Shown here: in pieces, positions 36,392-44,780 of the stretch
How the letters are laid out: every line of letters begins with the position of its first letter
Numbering within the stretch: the stretch's first letter is position 1
Source of the DNA: Micavibrio_C sp046294845
GTDB lineage: Bacteria > Pseudomonadota > Alphaproteobacteria > Micavibrionales > Micavibrionaceae
DNA: 64,000 bases
Assembly (NCBI GenBank): GCA_046294845.1
Contig: JBKBNU010000001.1
Coordinates: 1,922,001 to 1,986,000 of the forward strand
Reading direction: 5' to 3'
The notes under the pieces: model-generated
Database searches by the model: none
What the model was told of the DNA's origin: nothing
What the model saw: only the letters and a program-made list of their open reading frames with translations
Program-made: the position numbers and the translations under genes

Positions 36392-38350
36392 TCATCGTCT
36401 GGTTGCAGGCTGATCACGGAAATTCCGCAACGCCTGATTGGTTCGGGAATATGGATTATTGATATTGTTCGCAATTTCCTGATCGATCTGGATCCTCAAT
36501 TCAGGCGTGCCGTCACTTTTTTGTCCCTGCTGCTGGCTGACACGCGAGGGCGTGTTATTGATAATCGTAACCGATACATTCGATCCAGACTGTACCCCCA
36601 GAGGGATAATCTGCCCGCCCGTCGCTGGCCGGAAACCTTCGACCTGCCTGCCGCGCTCATTGACCTGATAAAGTTCCCCGGCATAAACAGTGCCTCCGGA
36701 TGCTTTTTTACCGGACACCCCGCCAAAAATACTCCCCAGATCAAGGCCGTCAAAAATCTCGCCCAAACCTTCTGTCAGCGGTTCGGTGATCGTTTTTCTG
36801 ATCAATATCTGCTGTATATAAGACAGAAGCCCATCCAGAACCTCGCTCAGCTTCTTGCCGCCGATGATCGCCTCTTCAAAAGCAGAAGCAAATTCGCGCC
36901 CTAGTTCCTGAACCTCTTTCTTCCACTCCTCTGTCTTTTTACGCGCCTTTTCCTGCTCTTCCTTGACCTTTTTTATTTTTTCCTGCTCATCAAAAAGAGC
37001 CCCGGCAAGATCCCTGACCTGTGCCTTTTGCTCCGCCGTGGCTTCCGCGCCAAGCTGCCTTTCCGCGCGCAAAATTGCCTGCTCGCGTTCGGATTTTTTA
37101 ATGACATCGATCTCGAATTCAAGATCGCGGATCAGGTCCTTTACCGCCTGCGCCTGCCGTTTGGCGGCGGCCTCCGCAGCAACGTCACCGACAGCGATTC
37201 CCCCGCTTCCCCCCTTTCTGGGCTTGGCGCGCTCCTCTTCTATCCGCTTTCTCGCGTTTTCGCGCGCCATATAGTCAGCCAGCATCTGGCGCTCAAGTTC
37301 ATGGCGCTCCTGCATGGCCTCCTGGGTATCTTTCTGGCGGCCTTCAATGATGGCCCCCATACCAAAAGACGTTATAGGATTGGAACCATAAAGACCGGCA
37401 ACTCTCTGGTTTTCGGCAATTCTTTTATTAAGCTTGTCCAGCTTTTCTTCCGGAGACAGCTCAACGATCCCCAGCAGCTTGGCAACGCGCTCCAGAAGTT
37501 CAATGGCGCGCGGCAGCCCGTCGATCATCACATTGACAAACCGCTCAATCTCGTCGGCATTTTCTGCAACGGCGATCACAAGCTGGCGTTTGAGAATATC
37601 AAACATAATATCAAGGCGCTGCGCGGCAACATCCGATGCCTCGACCAGATCCTTCCCGACAACGTAATTAAGCTGCCGCGCCTCTTCCCTTGCGGCGCGG
37701 ATGGCATCAATACCGGCGCTGGCCGCGCCTGCCAGAGACTTTCCGGCGCCACCGCCGAATATCTTGTCCAGCAACTGAAGGCGCTCCGCCTCACTATCAA
37801 GCTCACTGATTTTTTGCAGGACCGTTTCAAAAAAACGGTCGCTGTTTTTTAAGCCTTCCGCAACATCGGACTGAGAAAACCCAAGACGCTCAAACGCCCC
37901 TTTGGCAGGTCCCGCATTATCTCTGGCAAACTCGGTCGCCCTCTTGTTCAGCTCCAGAAGGCCGTCAACAACCTTGTCCTGCTCAACATTGTATTTTCTT
38001 AAGGCAAATTCGAGTTCCTGAAACTCCTCGACCCCCACACCTGCCTGTGCTGCCATATCGCCGATATGGGCTGCCGCCTCAAGACTGTTCTTAATCAGAT
38101 AAGCAATGCCGCCTGCCCCGGCCAGCGAGAGAACGGCGTTTCGCAGCCGCGACAGCCCGCGTGCCGTGCCTTCCACATCTTTCAATCTGTTGACCAGATC
38201 ACGCAGATCGTTATTCAGAACGCGCGTATTTTTTGCTGCCTCGTTGAAATTTCCCTTGGCGCTTTTATTGACCCCGGAAAATGCCTTTTCAACCTTCTCC
38301 GCACCCTCCGCCGTCAGGCGATAGGCGAATGTGGCAGCCGTATTGGTCAT
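36392..38350 (-). CDS. Tail tape measure protein, gpH-like
   Basis: 652 residues, mostly helical, with coiled-coil segments (for example 380-470, EEERAKPRKGG then KDLIRDLEFEIDVIKKSEREQ) and a Gly/Ala-rich hydrophobic stretch near residue 70 (LAGAGGIAYLI). Such proteins set tail length and enter the host membrane at injection. It starts four bases after the frame of the GT chaperone extension, the classical chaperone-tape measure order. By the rule of thumb of about 0.15 nm per residue the tail would be near 100 nm (inference). Confidence 0.8.
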   Translation of the reverse strand: MTNTAATFAYRLTAEGAEKVEKAFSGVNKSAKGNFNEAAKNTRVLNNDLRDLVNRLKDVEGTARGLSRLRNAVLSLAGAGGIAYLIKNSLEAAAHIGDMAAQAGVGVEEFQELEFALRKYNVEQDKVVDGLLELNKRATEFARDNAGPAKGAFERLGFSQSDVAEGLKNSDRFFETVLQKISELDSEAERLQLLDKIFGGGAGKSLAGAASAGIDAIRAAREEARQLNYVVGKDLVEASDVAAQRLDIMFDILKRQLVIAVAENADEIERFVNVMIDGLPRAIELLERVAKLLGIVELSPEEKLDKLNKRIAENQRVAGLYGSNPITSFGMGAIIEGRQKDTQEAMQERHELERQMLADYMARENARKRIEEERAKPRKGGSGGIAVGDVAAEAAAKRQAQAVKDLIRDLEFEIDVIKKSEREQAILRAERQLGAEATAEQKAQVRDLAGALFDEQEKIKKVKEEQEKARKKTEEWKKEVQELGREFASAFEEAIIGGKKLSEVLDGLLSYIQQILIRKTITEPLTEGLGEIFDGLDLGSIFGGVSGKKASGGTVYAGELYQVNERGRQVEGFRPATGGQIIPLGVQSGSNVSVTIINNTPSRVSQQQGQKSDGTPELRIQIDQEIANNINNPYSRTNQALRNFRDQPATRR

Positions 38351-38353
38351 TAC

Positions 38354-39123
38354 TTAAGCACCCGGTTTGGTGTTGATCTGGGAAACAATGGTGAATTCAG
38401 CGTCCGACAGAATGTCGACCACGACAGGCGTATCATACCCCATAAGGTCCGATACACTGATGATGGCAGGAAGATCGATTCCGATCACCCCGCCCATAGG
38501 ATGGACGCGCAACTGACCTACGGTCATCTGCAATACATCCCAGGCTTGAAATTCTTCTTCTGACTTCAGGGCGTTTTCAACATACGGACACTTTTTACCG
38601 TTTTCGTCAGGCTGCCCCCGTGAACAGGGTGTGTCTAGCTCACGGCATCCTTCGCAGTATCGGGAGCCGCCGCCTGACTGGAAGTGCCATTCACACCGGC
38701 CCCGGAACCTTTTTTTAGCTGTTCAAGCAGCGCAGGCCCCATCATCATCTGCTGGTAATACAACTTACTCACAACAGGATCACTGAGGAGAATATCGACC
38801 GTCTCCGGATTGACCTCCGCAGGCGTGTCGCCCGTTTCATTCGCGATTCCGTTCCAGCCGGTAATGTGCCTGCGCCCCATTGATACGATCAGGTAATGGG
38901 TATAGAGGCCCGCTATAATCCCGTCGTCTTTAAAATCGGCATCAGGATCAAACCCCGCCGCACGCGCCGCTTCCGGATCCGATTTAAACTTCTCCAGAAG
39001 CCTTTCAGCATCGGCGCGGCACGCCTCGAAAGAGGCCCGCGTTACCGGACGGCTGGTAATGACCGCGCCGCCCGGTATTGTAACCTCAACTGATTCATGT
39101 TTTCTCAGGCTGTAAGGTGTCAT
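38354..39123 (-). CDS. Tail assembly chaperone GT, -1 frameshift fusion of G and T
   Basis: Translation starts at 39123. After 138 codons, a -1 shift at the A-run (38710-38716) lets the ribosome continue through 118 more codons to the stop at 38354-38356, giving about 256 residues. The T frame has no start codon of its own and no stop between the slippery site and 38356, strong evidence that it is read by frameshifting. The T extension has cysteine pairs in YCEGC and at TPCS/KKCP, a possible zinc site. GT binds tape measure protein in lambda. Confidence 0.8.
38635..39123 (-). CDS. Tail assembly chaperone G (unshifted product)
   Basis: 162 residues, the zero-frame product of the chaperone gene. 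Helical N-terminal region (FEACRADAERLLEKFKSDPEAARAAG) and an Ala/Ser-rich C-terminus that is lost when the ribosome shifts. The position between the tail tube gene and the tape measure is that of lambda G. The short and long forms are both needed in lambda-type tails, in a ratio set by frameshift efficiency. Sequence similarity is weak, so the call rests on position and the frameshift. Confidence 0.65.
   Translation of the reverse strand: MTPYSLRKHESVEVTIPGGAVITSRPVTRASFEACRADAERLLEKFKSDPEAARAAGFDPDADFKDDGIIAGLYTHYLIVSMGRRHITGWNGIANETGDTPAEVNPETVDILLSDPVVSKLYYQQMMMGPALLEQLKKGSGAGVNGTSSQAAAPDTAKDAVS
38710..38716 (-). promoter_or_regulatory. -1 slippery heptamer of the tail chaperone
   Basis: The minus strand reads CTA AAA AAA GGT in the G frame, giving the heptamer A-AAA-AAA, a recognised X-XXY-YYZ slippery sequence. 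Codons in the G frame begin at 38715 and 38712, so the alignment is correct for a -1 slip. The following -1 frame is open for 118 codons. Confidence 0.8.
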
Positions 39124-39134
39124 ATTTCCGCTCC

Positions 39135-40088
39135 TTACTCGTACTGCGTGCCGTCAAGATCGTTCAGAAGCGTCGCTGTCAGCATGGTTTGATCCGTAGG
39201 ATCGTAAGCCCCCTGGAAGGCAAACGACACATTGATGCCCCCGGGACCATCCACGCCGACTTTCGGCTTCGACAGGAACACGCGCGGAACATTCAGCAGC
39301 AATTTTTGCGTGGAGGACAGGGAATACTCAAGGTCTAACTCGAAAGGTGTTCCGGCAATCGAATCATCGAGGAGAGTCGTATCGCGGAATCTGGTTTCAA
39401 GAGTTCCTGTCAGGGCCGCTACAGTCGGATCAATCGCGTCGATCAGCCCGTTATTACCGATGGGACCGACCGGATCGAGGTTGTTTGTGTAATTTAGCTG
39501 CGCCGACAAAACTGCCCCCAGAGCCGATCCGTTCCGCTTCAATGCTATATTGAACTGGGAAAAACGTGTCAGGGTCAGGTTCTGCGGCGTACCCGCACCC
39601 GTCGCCCCGCCGATCGTTTCATCCTGACCGATCAGGCCGATTGTGGCCAGCGCCTGCCCGGCACGCTGTGCATTGATGGCCAGACTGTTGACCATAACGC
39701 CGCTATGCATGAAGAACTTGGTTAAATTCGGGTGAGCGATCTCGATCGCATAACTGGGAAGGGAATTCCCGCCGGACTTAAAAATATGCTGATGATGTGT
39801 TGTTTCATCGCTGCTGACAGGATCACCCAGAAGGCCAGTCAGCCACAAACCGATATACCGCAGATCGATCGGCACGCCGATGTCACCGCTTACATTGATG
39901 GCGTCCTTTGTAGGATCGATCGGGTCTCGACCCTGCCCCAGCAATGGATCGTCGATCAGGGGCTGCTCCGCTCCCAAAGACACCGGCGGCGTAAACGGCA
40001 TATTGAAATAATTTCCTGCGGGCGGTGTCCCATAAACAGTCTCGCGCTTCATCCTTATGCGGGCGGAAGCGCCGGTCGCACTGGTCAT
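39135..40088 (-). CDS. Major tail tube protein
   Basis: 317 residues. Pattern of the Phage_tube_2-type tail tube proteins of alphaproteobacterial phages: RIRMKRETVYGTPPAG at the start, GDIGVPIDLRYIGLWLTGLLGDP near residue 70, and HPNLTKFFMHSGVMVNSLAIN near 123. The C-terminal half repeats a similar fold (INVSFAFQGAYDPTDQTML). It polymerises into the hollow tail tube. Gene order (U-like, tube, G/GT) matches lambda V. Confidence 0.8.
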   Translation of the reverse strand: MTSATGASARIRMKRETVYGTPPAGNYFNMPFTPPVSLGAEQPLIDDPLLGQGRDPIDPTKDAINVSGDIGVPIDLRYIGLWLTGLLGDPVSSDETTHHQHIFKSGGNSLPSYAIEIAHPNLTKFFMHSGVMVNSLAINAQRAGQALATIGLIGQDETIGGATGAGTPQNLTLTRFSQFNIALKRNGSALGAVLSAQLNYTNNLDPVGPIGNNGLIDAIDPTVAALTGTLETRFRDTTLLDDSIAGTPFELDLEYSLSSTQKLLLNVPRVFLSKPKVGVDGPGGINVSFAFQGAYDPTDQTMLTATLLNDLDGTQYE

Positions 40089-40129
40089 GACAATCTCCTA
40101 TATTTGATGGATGGTTAGAACTATTCCCG

Positions 40130-40567
40130 CTATCCCAGCGGGCTGGGGGCTTCGTATTCGACAATCACCGGTATGGTGGCCGCCTTGATGGCCGCCATAC
40201 CCGGCAAAGCTTCTGTTTCCGGCTCCGGCCTTTGTACCGTTAAACCGTAAGCAAGACCGCCGAGCGTCTTGTCCTGTAGCAGAAGATCGCCTATCGCCTT
40301 GACCAGACGATCATACTTTTTATCGCGCTCCGCGCCGGATCCGCTGGCCACAAAAACCTCAATCAGGATTCTGTGCCGGACATAGACGGAATCAAACCCG
40401 CCGAGGGTTTCCTGTGACGATTCCGGCTGACCGTCTCTTAAAATCATCAATCCATCTGCGCCAATACTCTCCGGAAGCGCCGAATTTCTCTCAAGTAAAA
40501 CAGCCCCGCTGATGTCCTGCAAGCGCGCATGGATATAATCAAGAATACTCTCTGACACACTATCCAT
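40130..40567 (-). CDS. Tail terminator-like protein, gpU position
   Basis: 145 residues from the ATG at 40567 (AAGGG upstream; an in-frame GTG lies nine bases earlier). A compact alpha/beta protein with a helical start (SVSESILDYIHARLQ) and strands (VRHRILIEVFVAS, GLTVQRPEPE, IPVIVEYEA). This is the plan of the gpU tail terminators that end tail tube growth and join the head. Assignment is from size, fold pattern and position just before the tube gene. It overlaps the upstream gene by eight bases. Confidence 0.55.
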   Translation of the reverse strand: MDSVSESILDYIHARLQDISGAVLLERNSALPESIGADGLMILRDGQPESSQETLGGFDSVYVRHRILIEVFVASGSGAERDKKYDRLVKAIGDLLLQDKTLGGLAYGLTVQRPEPETEALPGMAAIKAATIPVIVEYEAPSPLG

Positions 40568-41228
40568 TCTGCTCACCCTTCAGGCGCTTGAGAATCGCCT
40601 CCGGAATCTGGGCGGCGTATTGTTTGACAATAGCATCGGGATTGAGCCTTTTTTGCAGCTTCACCTCCCGCACCAGTAAAAACATGACGACACTGGCAAG
40701 GCCTCTGCCTTTTTCTTTAGCCTTGTCAGAAGCCATCTTGAATCCGCGCAACTGCCCCGTTTTTTTGCTATACGAGGCGCGCAGATTATCCGCGATGAGA
40801 AATGACGGGCCATTCTGGCGATAAACGAACCGGAGAGGACCAAACCTGAATTTAGGCCAGTTCGACGGCGATATTCTTTTGCCGTTTTCCCCATTTTTAG
40901 GGGCGTTCTGGGTGGGTATCGCCAAATGCCACCCCTCCTGCGACTTTATCCGCGCCCCCTCCGTAAAGGCCTTGATAAGCTCCGGTGATTTATTAAAAAT
41001 GAAGCCGGTTGCCTTATAACTCGGATGATCTGAAGGATACATTTTCGACTGCCACGTCCTCGACAATCTTTGCCCCAGCCCGCCCTTGACAACCTCATCG
41101 CGCAAGGCCTTCTTACAGGCGTCGGTTGCATCCTTTGTTCCAACCTGAACCGCACGCTTTGACAAAAGCAGCGTTTTTTCAAGCTGTTTATTGACGGCAA
41201 ACCCGTTTGTTTCGATTCCAATTTTCAT
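40560..41228 (-). CDS. Head-tail/tail completion protein, gpZ position (DUF6441-like)
   Basis: 222 residues, basic, of a phage family I would place with DUF6441 (from memory). Features: KALRDEVVKGGLGQRLSRTWQSKMYP near residue 42, a Lys/Arg/Gly-rich middle, and LLVREVKLQKRLNPD near the C-terminus. Its position between the small head-tail protein and the terminator-like protein is that of lambda Z. It overlaps the upstream gene by four bases. Confidence 0.5.
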   Translation of the reverse strand: MKIGIETNGFAVNKQLEKTLLLSKRAVQVGTKDATDACKKALRDEVVKGGLGQRLSRTWQSKMYPSDHPSYKATGFIFNKSPELIKAFTEGARIKSQEGWHLAIPTQNAPKNGENGKRISPSNWPKFRFGPLRFVYRQNGPSFLIADNLRASYSKKTGQLRGFKMASDKAKEKGRGLASVVMFLLVREVKLQKRLNPDAIVKQYAAQIPEAILKRLKGEQNG

Positions 41229-41530
41229 TTCGGATATGTATCCACGCGCCAGATCATGCGATCGCCATCGATATATTCACTGTCCTGCACAACATAGGTC
41301 GTATCTTTAAAAACAATTTCATCGCCTTTTGCAGGCGCGGCAATATCAGAAACCCGCACATCGAAGATAGCTGTTCTGACCCTAATGGCTGTGTTCTCAA
41401 AACTTATCAGCTCATCAGGACGGCGCGACATCACGTTGATCGACTTCTCCGTGCCCGATATAGGCTTATAAACCGCTGGTTCACCTAAAACTGAAAAATT
41501 AGTATCGATAACCAGTGAAAACGGATTCAT
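41225..41530 (-). CDS. Head-tail connector-type small protein
   Basis: 101 residues from the ATG at 41530; the frame is open further upstream but that part runs through the terminator and the capsid gene. GGAG precedes this start at a somewhat long distance. It is beta-rich (TAIRVRTAIFDVRVSDIAAPAKGDEIVFKDTTYVVQDSEYI), like FII-type head-tail joining proteins that occupy this slot in lambda. No specific motif was recognised. Confidence 0.5.
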   Translation of the reverse strand: MNPFSLVIDTNFSVLGEPAVYKPISGTEKSINVMSRRPDELISFENTAIRVRTAIFDVRVSDIAAPAKGDEIVFKDTTYVVQDSEYIDGDRMIWRVDTYPK

Positions 41531-41553
41531 CTTAAAAAAATCTCCATTAAGAA

Positions 41554-41583
41554 AAAAGCAGCCCCCTCGCGGGGGCTGCTTTT
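41554..41583 (-). terminator. Strong hairpin terminator after the capsid gene
   Basis: A 13-base-pair perfect stem (41554-41566 with 41571-41583, GC-rich core GCAGCCCCC) with a TCGC loop lies 25 bases beyond the capsid stop. On the minus strand it is followed by T-rich sequence (CTTTTTTC). It would end or thin transcription between the capsid and the tail genes. Confidence 0.8.
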
Positions 41584-41607
41584 GCATAGGTATGGGAGGA
41601 AAATAAG

Positions 41608-42669
41608 TTAGGTTCTTGTCCCTTTGACCAGAACAGCCGGTCGCAAGCAGAGCGGCAGCGGATTCGATTCCGACAGCAGCTCGGCCCACCGTTGGCCCGG
41701 CTCTACAACCACCTTGGCGTATTTTTGCTGCCCGATGGTATTGACGGTCTCCAGCCAATCAGCGGGCGCGAAGTACTCAAAGAATGTCTGCGTCGTGCCG
41801 ACAGGTACAAATCGCACCGTATTGGCCGCAACAAAATTCTTCGTTTCCTTCGTCCCGTTCGATTTAAGGAACGCCGCCTTTGCGCGGTATTCAACCCACT
41901 CAACACCCAAGAAGAAGAACCCTGCGCGCACATCATTACGCAACGGGTTCGCCGTAGCGCTAGCAAGGCCAGCGACGGAACTCTGGATATTTTGATAGTT
42001 GAGATACGCTTCCCTGACCTTCTGATGCGCAATAAACGCGGAGAAGAATTCAGGACTGCAATAGGCGCGGACATGGGTGTATGTATCGCCATTGAGATTG
42101 TCCTCAATGTGACCAATCACCTCCGTCACTTTTGCCTGAATATCCGTTGTTTCGGTCGTCAGGGCAAAATTGACGGATTTTTCCGTGACCCCAAACTCTG
42201 TGAACAGGTTCAGGATTGTGGTCGTGCCGTCGGCATCGAGGATTTTGCCAGCAATAGCGCCTGATTTCAGATATTCGTGTGTGATGTCATGCTTGCGGGA
42301 CATTTCCCCAAGCTTCTTCACAACAACCTGATCGACGGTTTGCAGTTGGTTCGATCCGAAGGCGCGAACATTCTGGACATCCGAAGGATAAATTTTATCA
42401 TCCAGGGGAAGGTGAGGCGTGAGAAAACTTCTCACTTCCCTCTTGCCAGAGCTGTTCTTGTTCGACGGCAATCCACGCTTTGTGTTCGGAATAAGATTCA
42501 GAACACCGTTTTCGATCTCAACAGAGACCGATGTCGTTGTGATGCCTTCGCCCAGGAAGAGTCCGGAACTATTCAGCGCCCCGTAAAGATTGGGGAAACT
42601 CTGAATCGCCGTGCTCAGTTCCAGAACGGAGAAAGCATCACCGGAAAAGACGTTGGTAAGATTATCCAT
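41608..42669 (-). CDS. Major capsid protein, gpE family
   Basis: 353 residues. Clear lambda gpE-type capsid protein: begins FSGDAFSVLELSTAIQSFPNLYG, continues LFLGEGITTTSVSVEIENGVLNLIPN, and has KRGLPSNKNSSGKREVRSFLTPHLPLDD with the family's conserved RS-F-PHLP pattern near residue 85; DITHEYLKSGAIAGKILDADGT lies near 135. It forms the capsid shell with the decoration protein encoded just upstream. Confidence 0.92.
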   Translation of the reverse strand: MDNLTNVFSGDAFSVLELSTAIQSFPNLYGALNSSGLFLGEGITTTSVSVEIENGVLNLIPNTKRGLPSNKNSSGKREVRSFLTPHLPLDDKIYPSDVQNVRAFGSNQLQTVDQVVVKKLGEMSRKHDITHEYLKSGAIAGKILDADGTTTILNLFTEFGVTEKSVNFALTTETTDIQAKVTEVIGHIEDNLNGDTYTHVRAYCSPEFFSAFIAHQKVREAYLNYQNIQSSVAGLASATANPLRNDVRAGFFFLGVEWVEYRAKAAFLKSNGTKETKNFVAANTVRFVPVGTTQTFFEYFAPADWLETVNTIGQQKYAKVVVEPGQRWAELLSESNPLPLCLRPAVLVKGTRT

Positions 42670-42673
42670 GACA

Positions 42674-43339
42674 TTACGCTCCTTGCGTGAAGACGATGCC
42701 TTTTGCCGCCAAACCAGCCTTCAGCGCAGCGATTTTTGTATCATCGTCCGCAGAAGCGTCATAGGTCAGGGCGGGGTCGGAAACGAGGGCGTCCCGTGCC
42801 AGCACCAGTACGTTTTCAACATCAGCATCGGTCGCGTCTGCATTCTCAAGAAGAATAGCATCGCCTACACCGGTACCATCCACGGCGCCATATTCGGCAG
42901 GTACATATTTACCTGTGCCGCTGACCGTGACCGTGAACGAATCGCCCAGGTCAAAATCTTCCGCACCATCAGAGATCGTCAGGTTGATATGATCTCCGGC
43001 GTACGCGGTTCCGACTTTCAGGTCAGGCAGGCGATACCCTGAAGGGGCCACCACCTGGAATGTACCGCCATTAGCGGCCTCTGCCGTGCAGGTCAACGTA
43101 TAAACGCCAACCTCGGCTTTCGCGCCAAGAGCTGTCCCGGCAAGAGCGCCAGCGCCATTGCCAGTGTTACCGCCTGCGGCAGCCAAGACAGCGCTGCTTT
43201 TGGTTCTTTTGCCAAGAACAGTGCCGATTTTAAGGTCGCCCGCGCCGCTGGCAAGAGTGACCTTGTCGCGGCTGTAATTACTGGGACGCTCGGAGAGGAC
43301 GACATCCCCGATATACCCTTTCTCTTCAATTTTAGTCAT
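42674..43339 (-). CDS. Head decoration protein, gpD-like
   Basis: 221 residues. The N-terminal 35 residues (GYIGDVVLSERPSNYSRDKVTLASG) match the start of the HDPD family. A Gly/Ala/Thr-rich middle follows, with beta strands (GVYTLTCTAEAANGGTFQVVAPSGYRLPDLKVG), and the last 60 residues are Asp/Ala-rich. It is longer than lambda gpD (110), so it probably carries an extra domain exposed on the capsid. The gene lies five bases after the protease gene and four before the capsid gene. Confidence 0.8.
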   Translation of the reverse strand: MTKIEEKGYIGDVVLSERPSNYSRDKVTLASGAGDLKIGTVLGKRTKSSAVLAAAGGNTGNGAGALAGTALGAKAEVGVYTLTCTAEAANGGTFQVVAPSGYRLPDLKVGTAYAGDHINLTISDGAEDFDLGDSFTVTVSGTGKYVPAEYGAVDGTGVGDAILLENADATDADVENVLVLARDALVSDPALTYDASADDDTKIAALKAGLAAKGIVFTQGA

Positions 43340-43344
43340 GGCCG

Positions 43345-43824
43345 TTACTCCTTGCTATGACGTTGTTTGACCAGGTCTGCCAGCCTGCCCGGCTTATGAT
43401 CGCCGCGCGAAGCATGGGCCGTCTGGATTGTCTTTTTTCCAGACTCAGCATTCGCCTTGAGGTTTTGATCGGAGATCAATCGCTTCCGCACATCATCGGA
43501 CGACAGTCCTTTGCGGATAAACCCGGCAGCCAGCGAAGCCTTGCCGGAAAGAACGCAGAGCTCAACAATCTCTGCCGCATCTTTCCGTGCCGACTTTGCA
43601 TCATTCTCCGGATCATCTTCCTCGCCGTCTTCCTGATCTTCAGGATCCTCGGCTTTTTCTTCATCATCGGGCGCATCTTCGCCACCCTCAGACTTTGTGG
43701 TTTCATCGTCCTTTTCGAGGTTTTCATCCTCTTCGGGCGCTTCCACCTTTTCCTTGTCATCGCCATCCGACTCCGCTCTTTGGTCCTTCCGGCGATTCAC
43801 CAGTTTTTGCAAACGGCCTTTCAT
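43345..43824 (-). CDS. Nested scaffold protein, Nu3-like, from an internal start
   Basis: An ATG at 43824, in frame with the protease gene, is preceded by AAAAAGGAG eight bases upstream, one of the best ribosome binding sites in the prophage. It would give a 159-residue product starting MKGRLQKLVNRR, acidic in the middle and helical at the end. In lambda, the scaffold Nu3 is encoded in frame inside gene C by the same arrangement. Expression is inferred. Confidence 0.65.
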   Translation of the reverse strand: MKGRLQKLVNRRKDQRAESDGDDKEKVEAPEEDENLEKDDETTKSEGGEDAPDDEEKAEDPEDQEDGEEDDPENDAKSARKDAAEIVELCVLSGKASLAAGFIRKGLSSDDVRKRLISDQNLKANAESGKKTIQTAHASRGDHKPGRLADLVKQRHSKE

Positions 43825-44778
43825 GTTTGCATCTCCTTTTTGTGAATTCTCCCCGGAAGACCCGGAGAGGCCTTCCCGATCACCACGACCGGAAACCTGT
43901 GCTGACGATGAATCCAGATCATCGACAATAATTTCTAAAACATCATCGAACGTCGCTATGCCATCGGCGAGGCCTATAGCAATCGCCTCATCGGCATCGA
44001 AGCACCCCGCCTGCGTATCAATGACATTATCGACAGACAGCCCCCTGTTTTTAGAAACAGTCTGCGTGAAAATTTCATATATGTAATTGACCGACTTTTG
44101 GAACTCGTCTTTGGCCTCCGGGGACAGCGCCGCATGGGGCCATCCGTCAATTTTGCGTGCTCCCGCATAAATCGGGGTATAGGCCACGCCGATCTGCTTA
44201 TCCCATCCGGATTGATCCATATGCACGCTAACAACGCCGATAGAGCCAACCCCACCCGTTCTGGGCATATAAATTTTGCGCGCCGCGCTGGCGATAGCAT
44301 ATGCAGCGGAATAGGCGTGTTCATGCGCAAAAGCATAGATGGGCTTGATCTCATCCGCCGCAACGATCTCATCGACAAAATCAAACAGGCCCGCACACTC
44401 ACCGCCGCCGGAATCAATATCGAGCAGGATGGCCGATATGGAGGAGTCATTCAGTGCCTCTCTCAATTCCTCACGAAGTGCTTCGTAGGATGTTAGCCCT
44501 GAAAACGCCATCAGTCCGGCCCCACGATGAACGAGCGTCCCGTGAACGGGGATAACACGAATGGAATACCCCTTCGGATCGACAGGGTCGTCATGAAACG
44601 ATAAAAATGTATCGCTGGCCGCAGCCTTAATCTCCGCCGACAGAAAATCAGAAAGCCCCAGATGGGGGGCCATCGCAGACACCACGGTTCTCAGTTTACG
44701 TTCATGCACCAGAAGCGGGGTGTCAAACAGTCTTTCCGCCAGCAGCGGAAGCCGTGGCGTTGTTCCCTTTGTCTCCAT
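43345..44778 (-). CDS. S49-family head maturation protease, gpC-like, with fused scaffold
   Basis: 477 residues. The N-terminal 290 form an SppA/S49 peptidase: GTLVHRGAGLMAFSG near residue 80, ILLDIDSGGGECAGLFDFVDEI near 118, YSAAYAIASAARKIYMPRTGGVGSIGVV near 155 (nucleophilic Ser in the AYSAAYA text) and QIGVAYTPIYAGARKIDG with the Lys near 205. The C-terminal 160 residues are extremely acidic (long Glu/Asp runs) with a helical end, as in the scaffold part of lambda gpC. Processes capsid components during assembly. Confidence 0.85.
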   Translation of the reverse strand: METKGTTPRLPLLAERLFDTPLLVHERKLRTVVSAMAPHLGLSDFLSAEIKAAASDTFLSFHDDPVDPKGYSIRVIPVHGTLVHRGAGLMAFSGLTSYEALREELREALNDSSISAILLDIDSGGGECAGLFDFVDEIVAADEIKPIYAFAHEHAYSAAYAIASAARKIYMPRTGGVGSIGVVSVHMDQSGWDKQIGVAYTPIYAGARKIDGWPHAALSPEAKDEFQKSVNYIYEIFTQTVSKNRGLSVDNVIDTQAGCFDADEAIAIGLADGIATFDDVLEIIVDDLDSSSAQVSGRGDREGLSGSSGENSQKGDANMKGRLQKLVNRRKDQRAESDGDDKEKVEAPEEDENLEKDDETTKSEGGEDAPDDEEKAEDPEDQEDGEEDDPENDAKSARKDAAEIVELCVLSGKASLAAGFIRKGLSSDDVRKRLISDQNLKANAESGKKTIQTAHASRGDHKPGRLADLVKQRHSKE

Positions 44779-44780
44779 AA

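Noticed and set aside
41531..41758. Long N-terminal extension of the 101-residue connector gene
   Set aside because: It would be read through the terminator hairpin and the capsid gene 3' end; the ATG at 41530 has a ribosome site and gives a normal protein.
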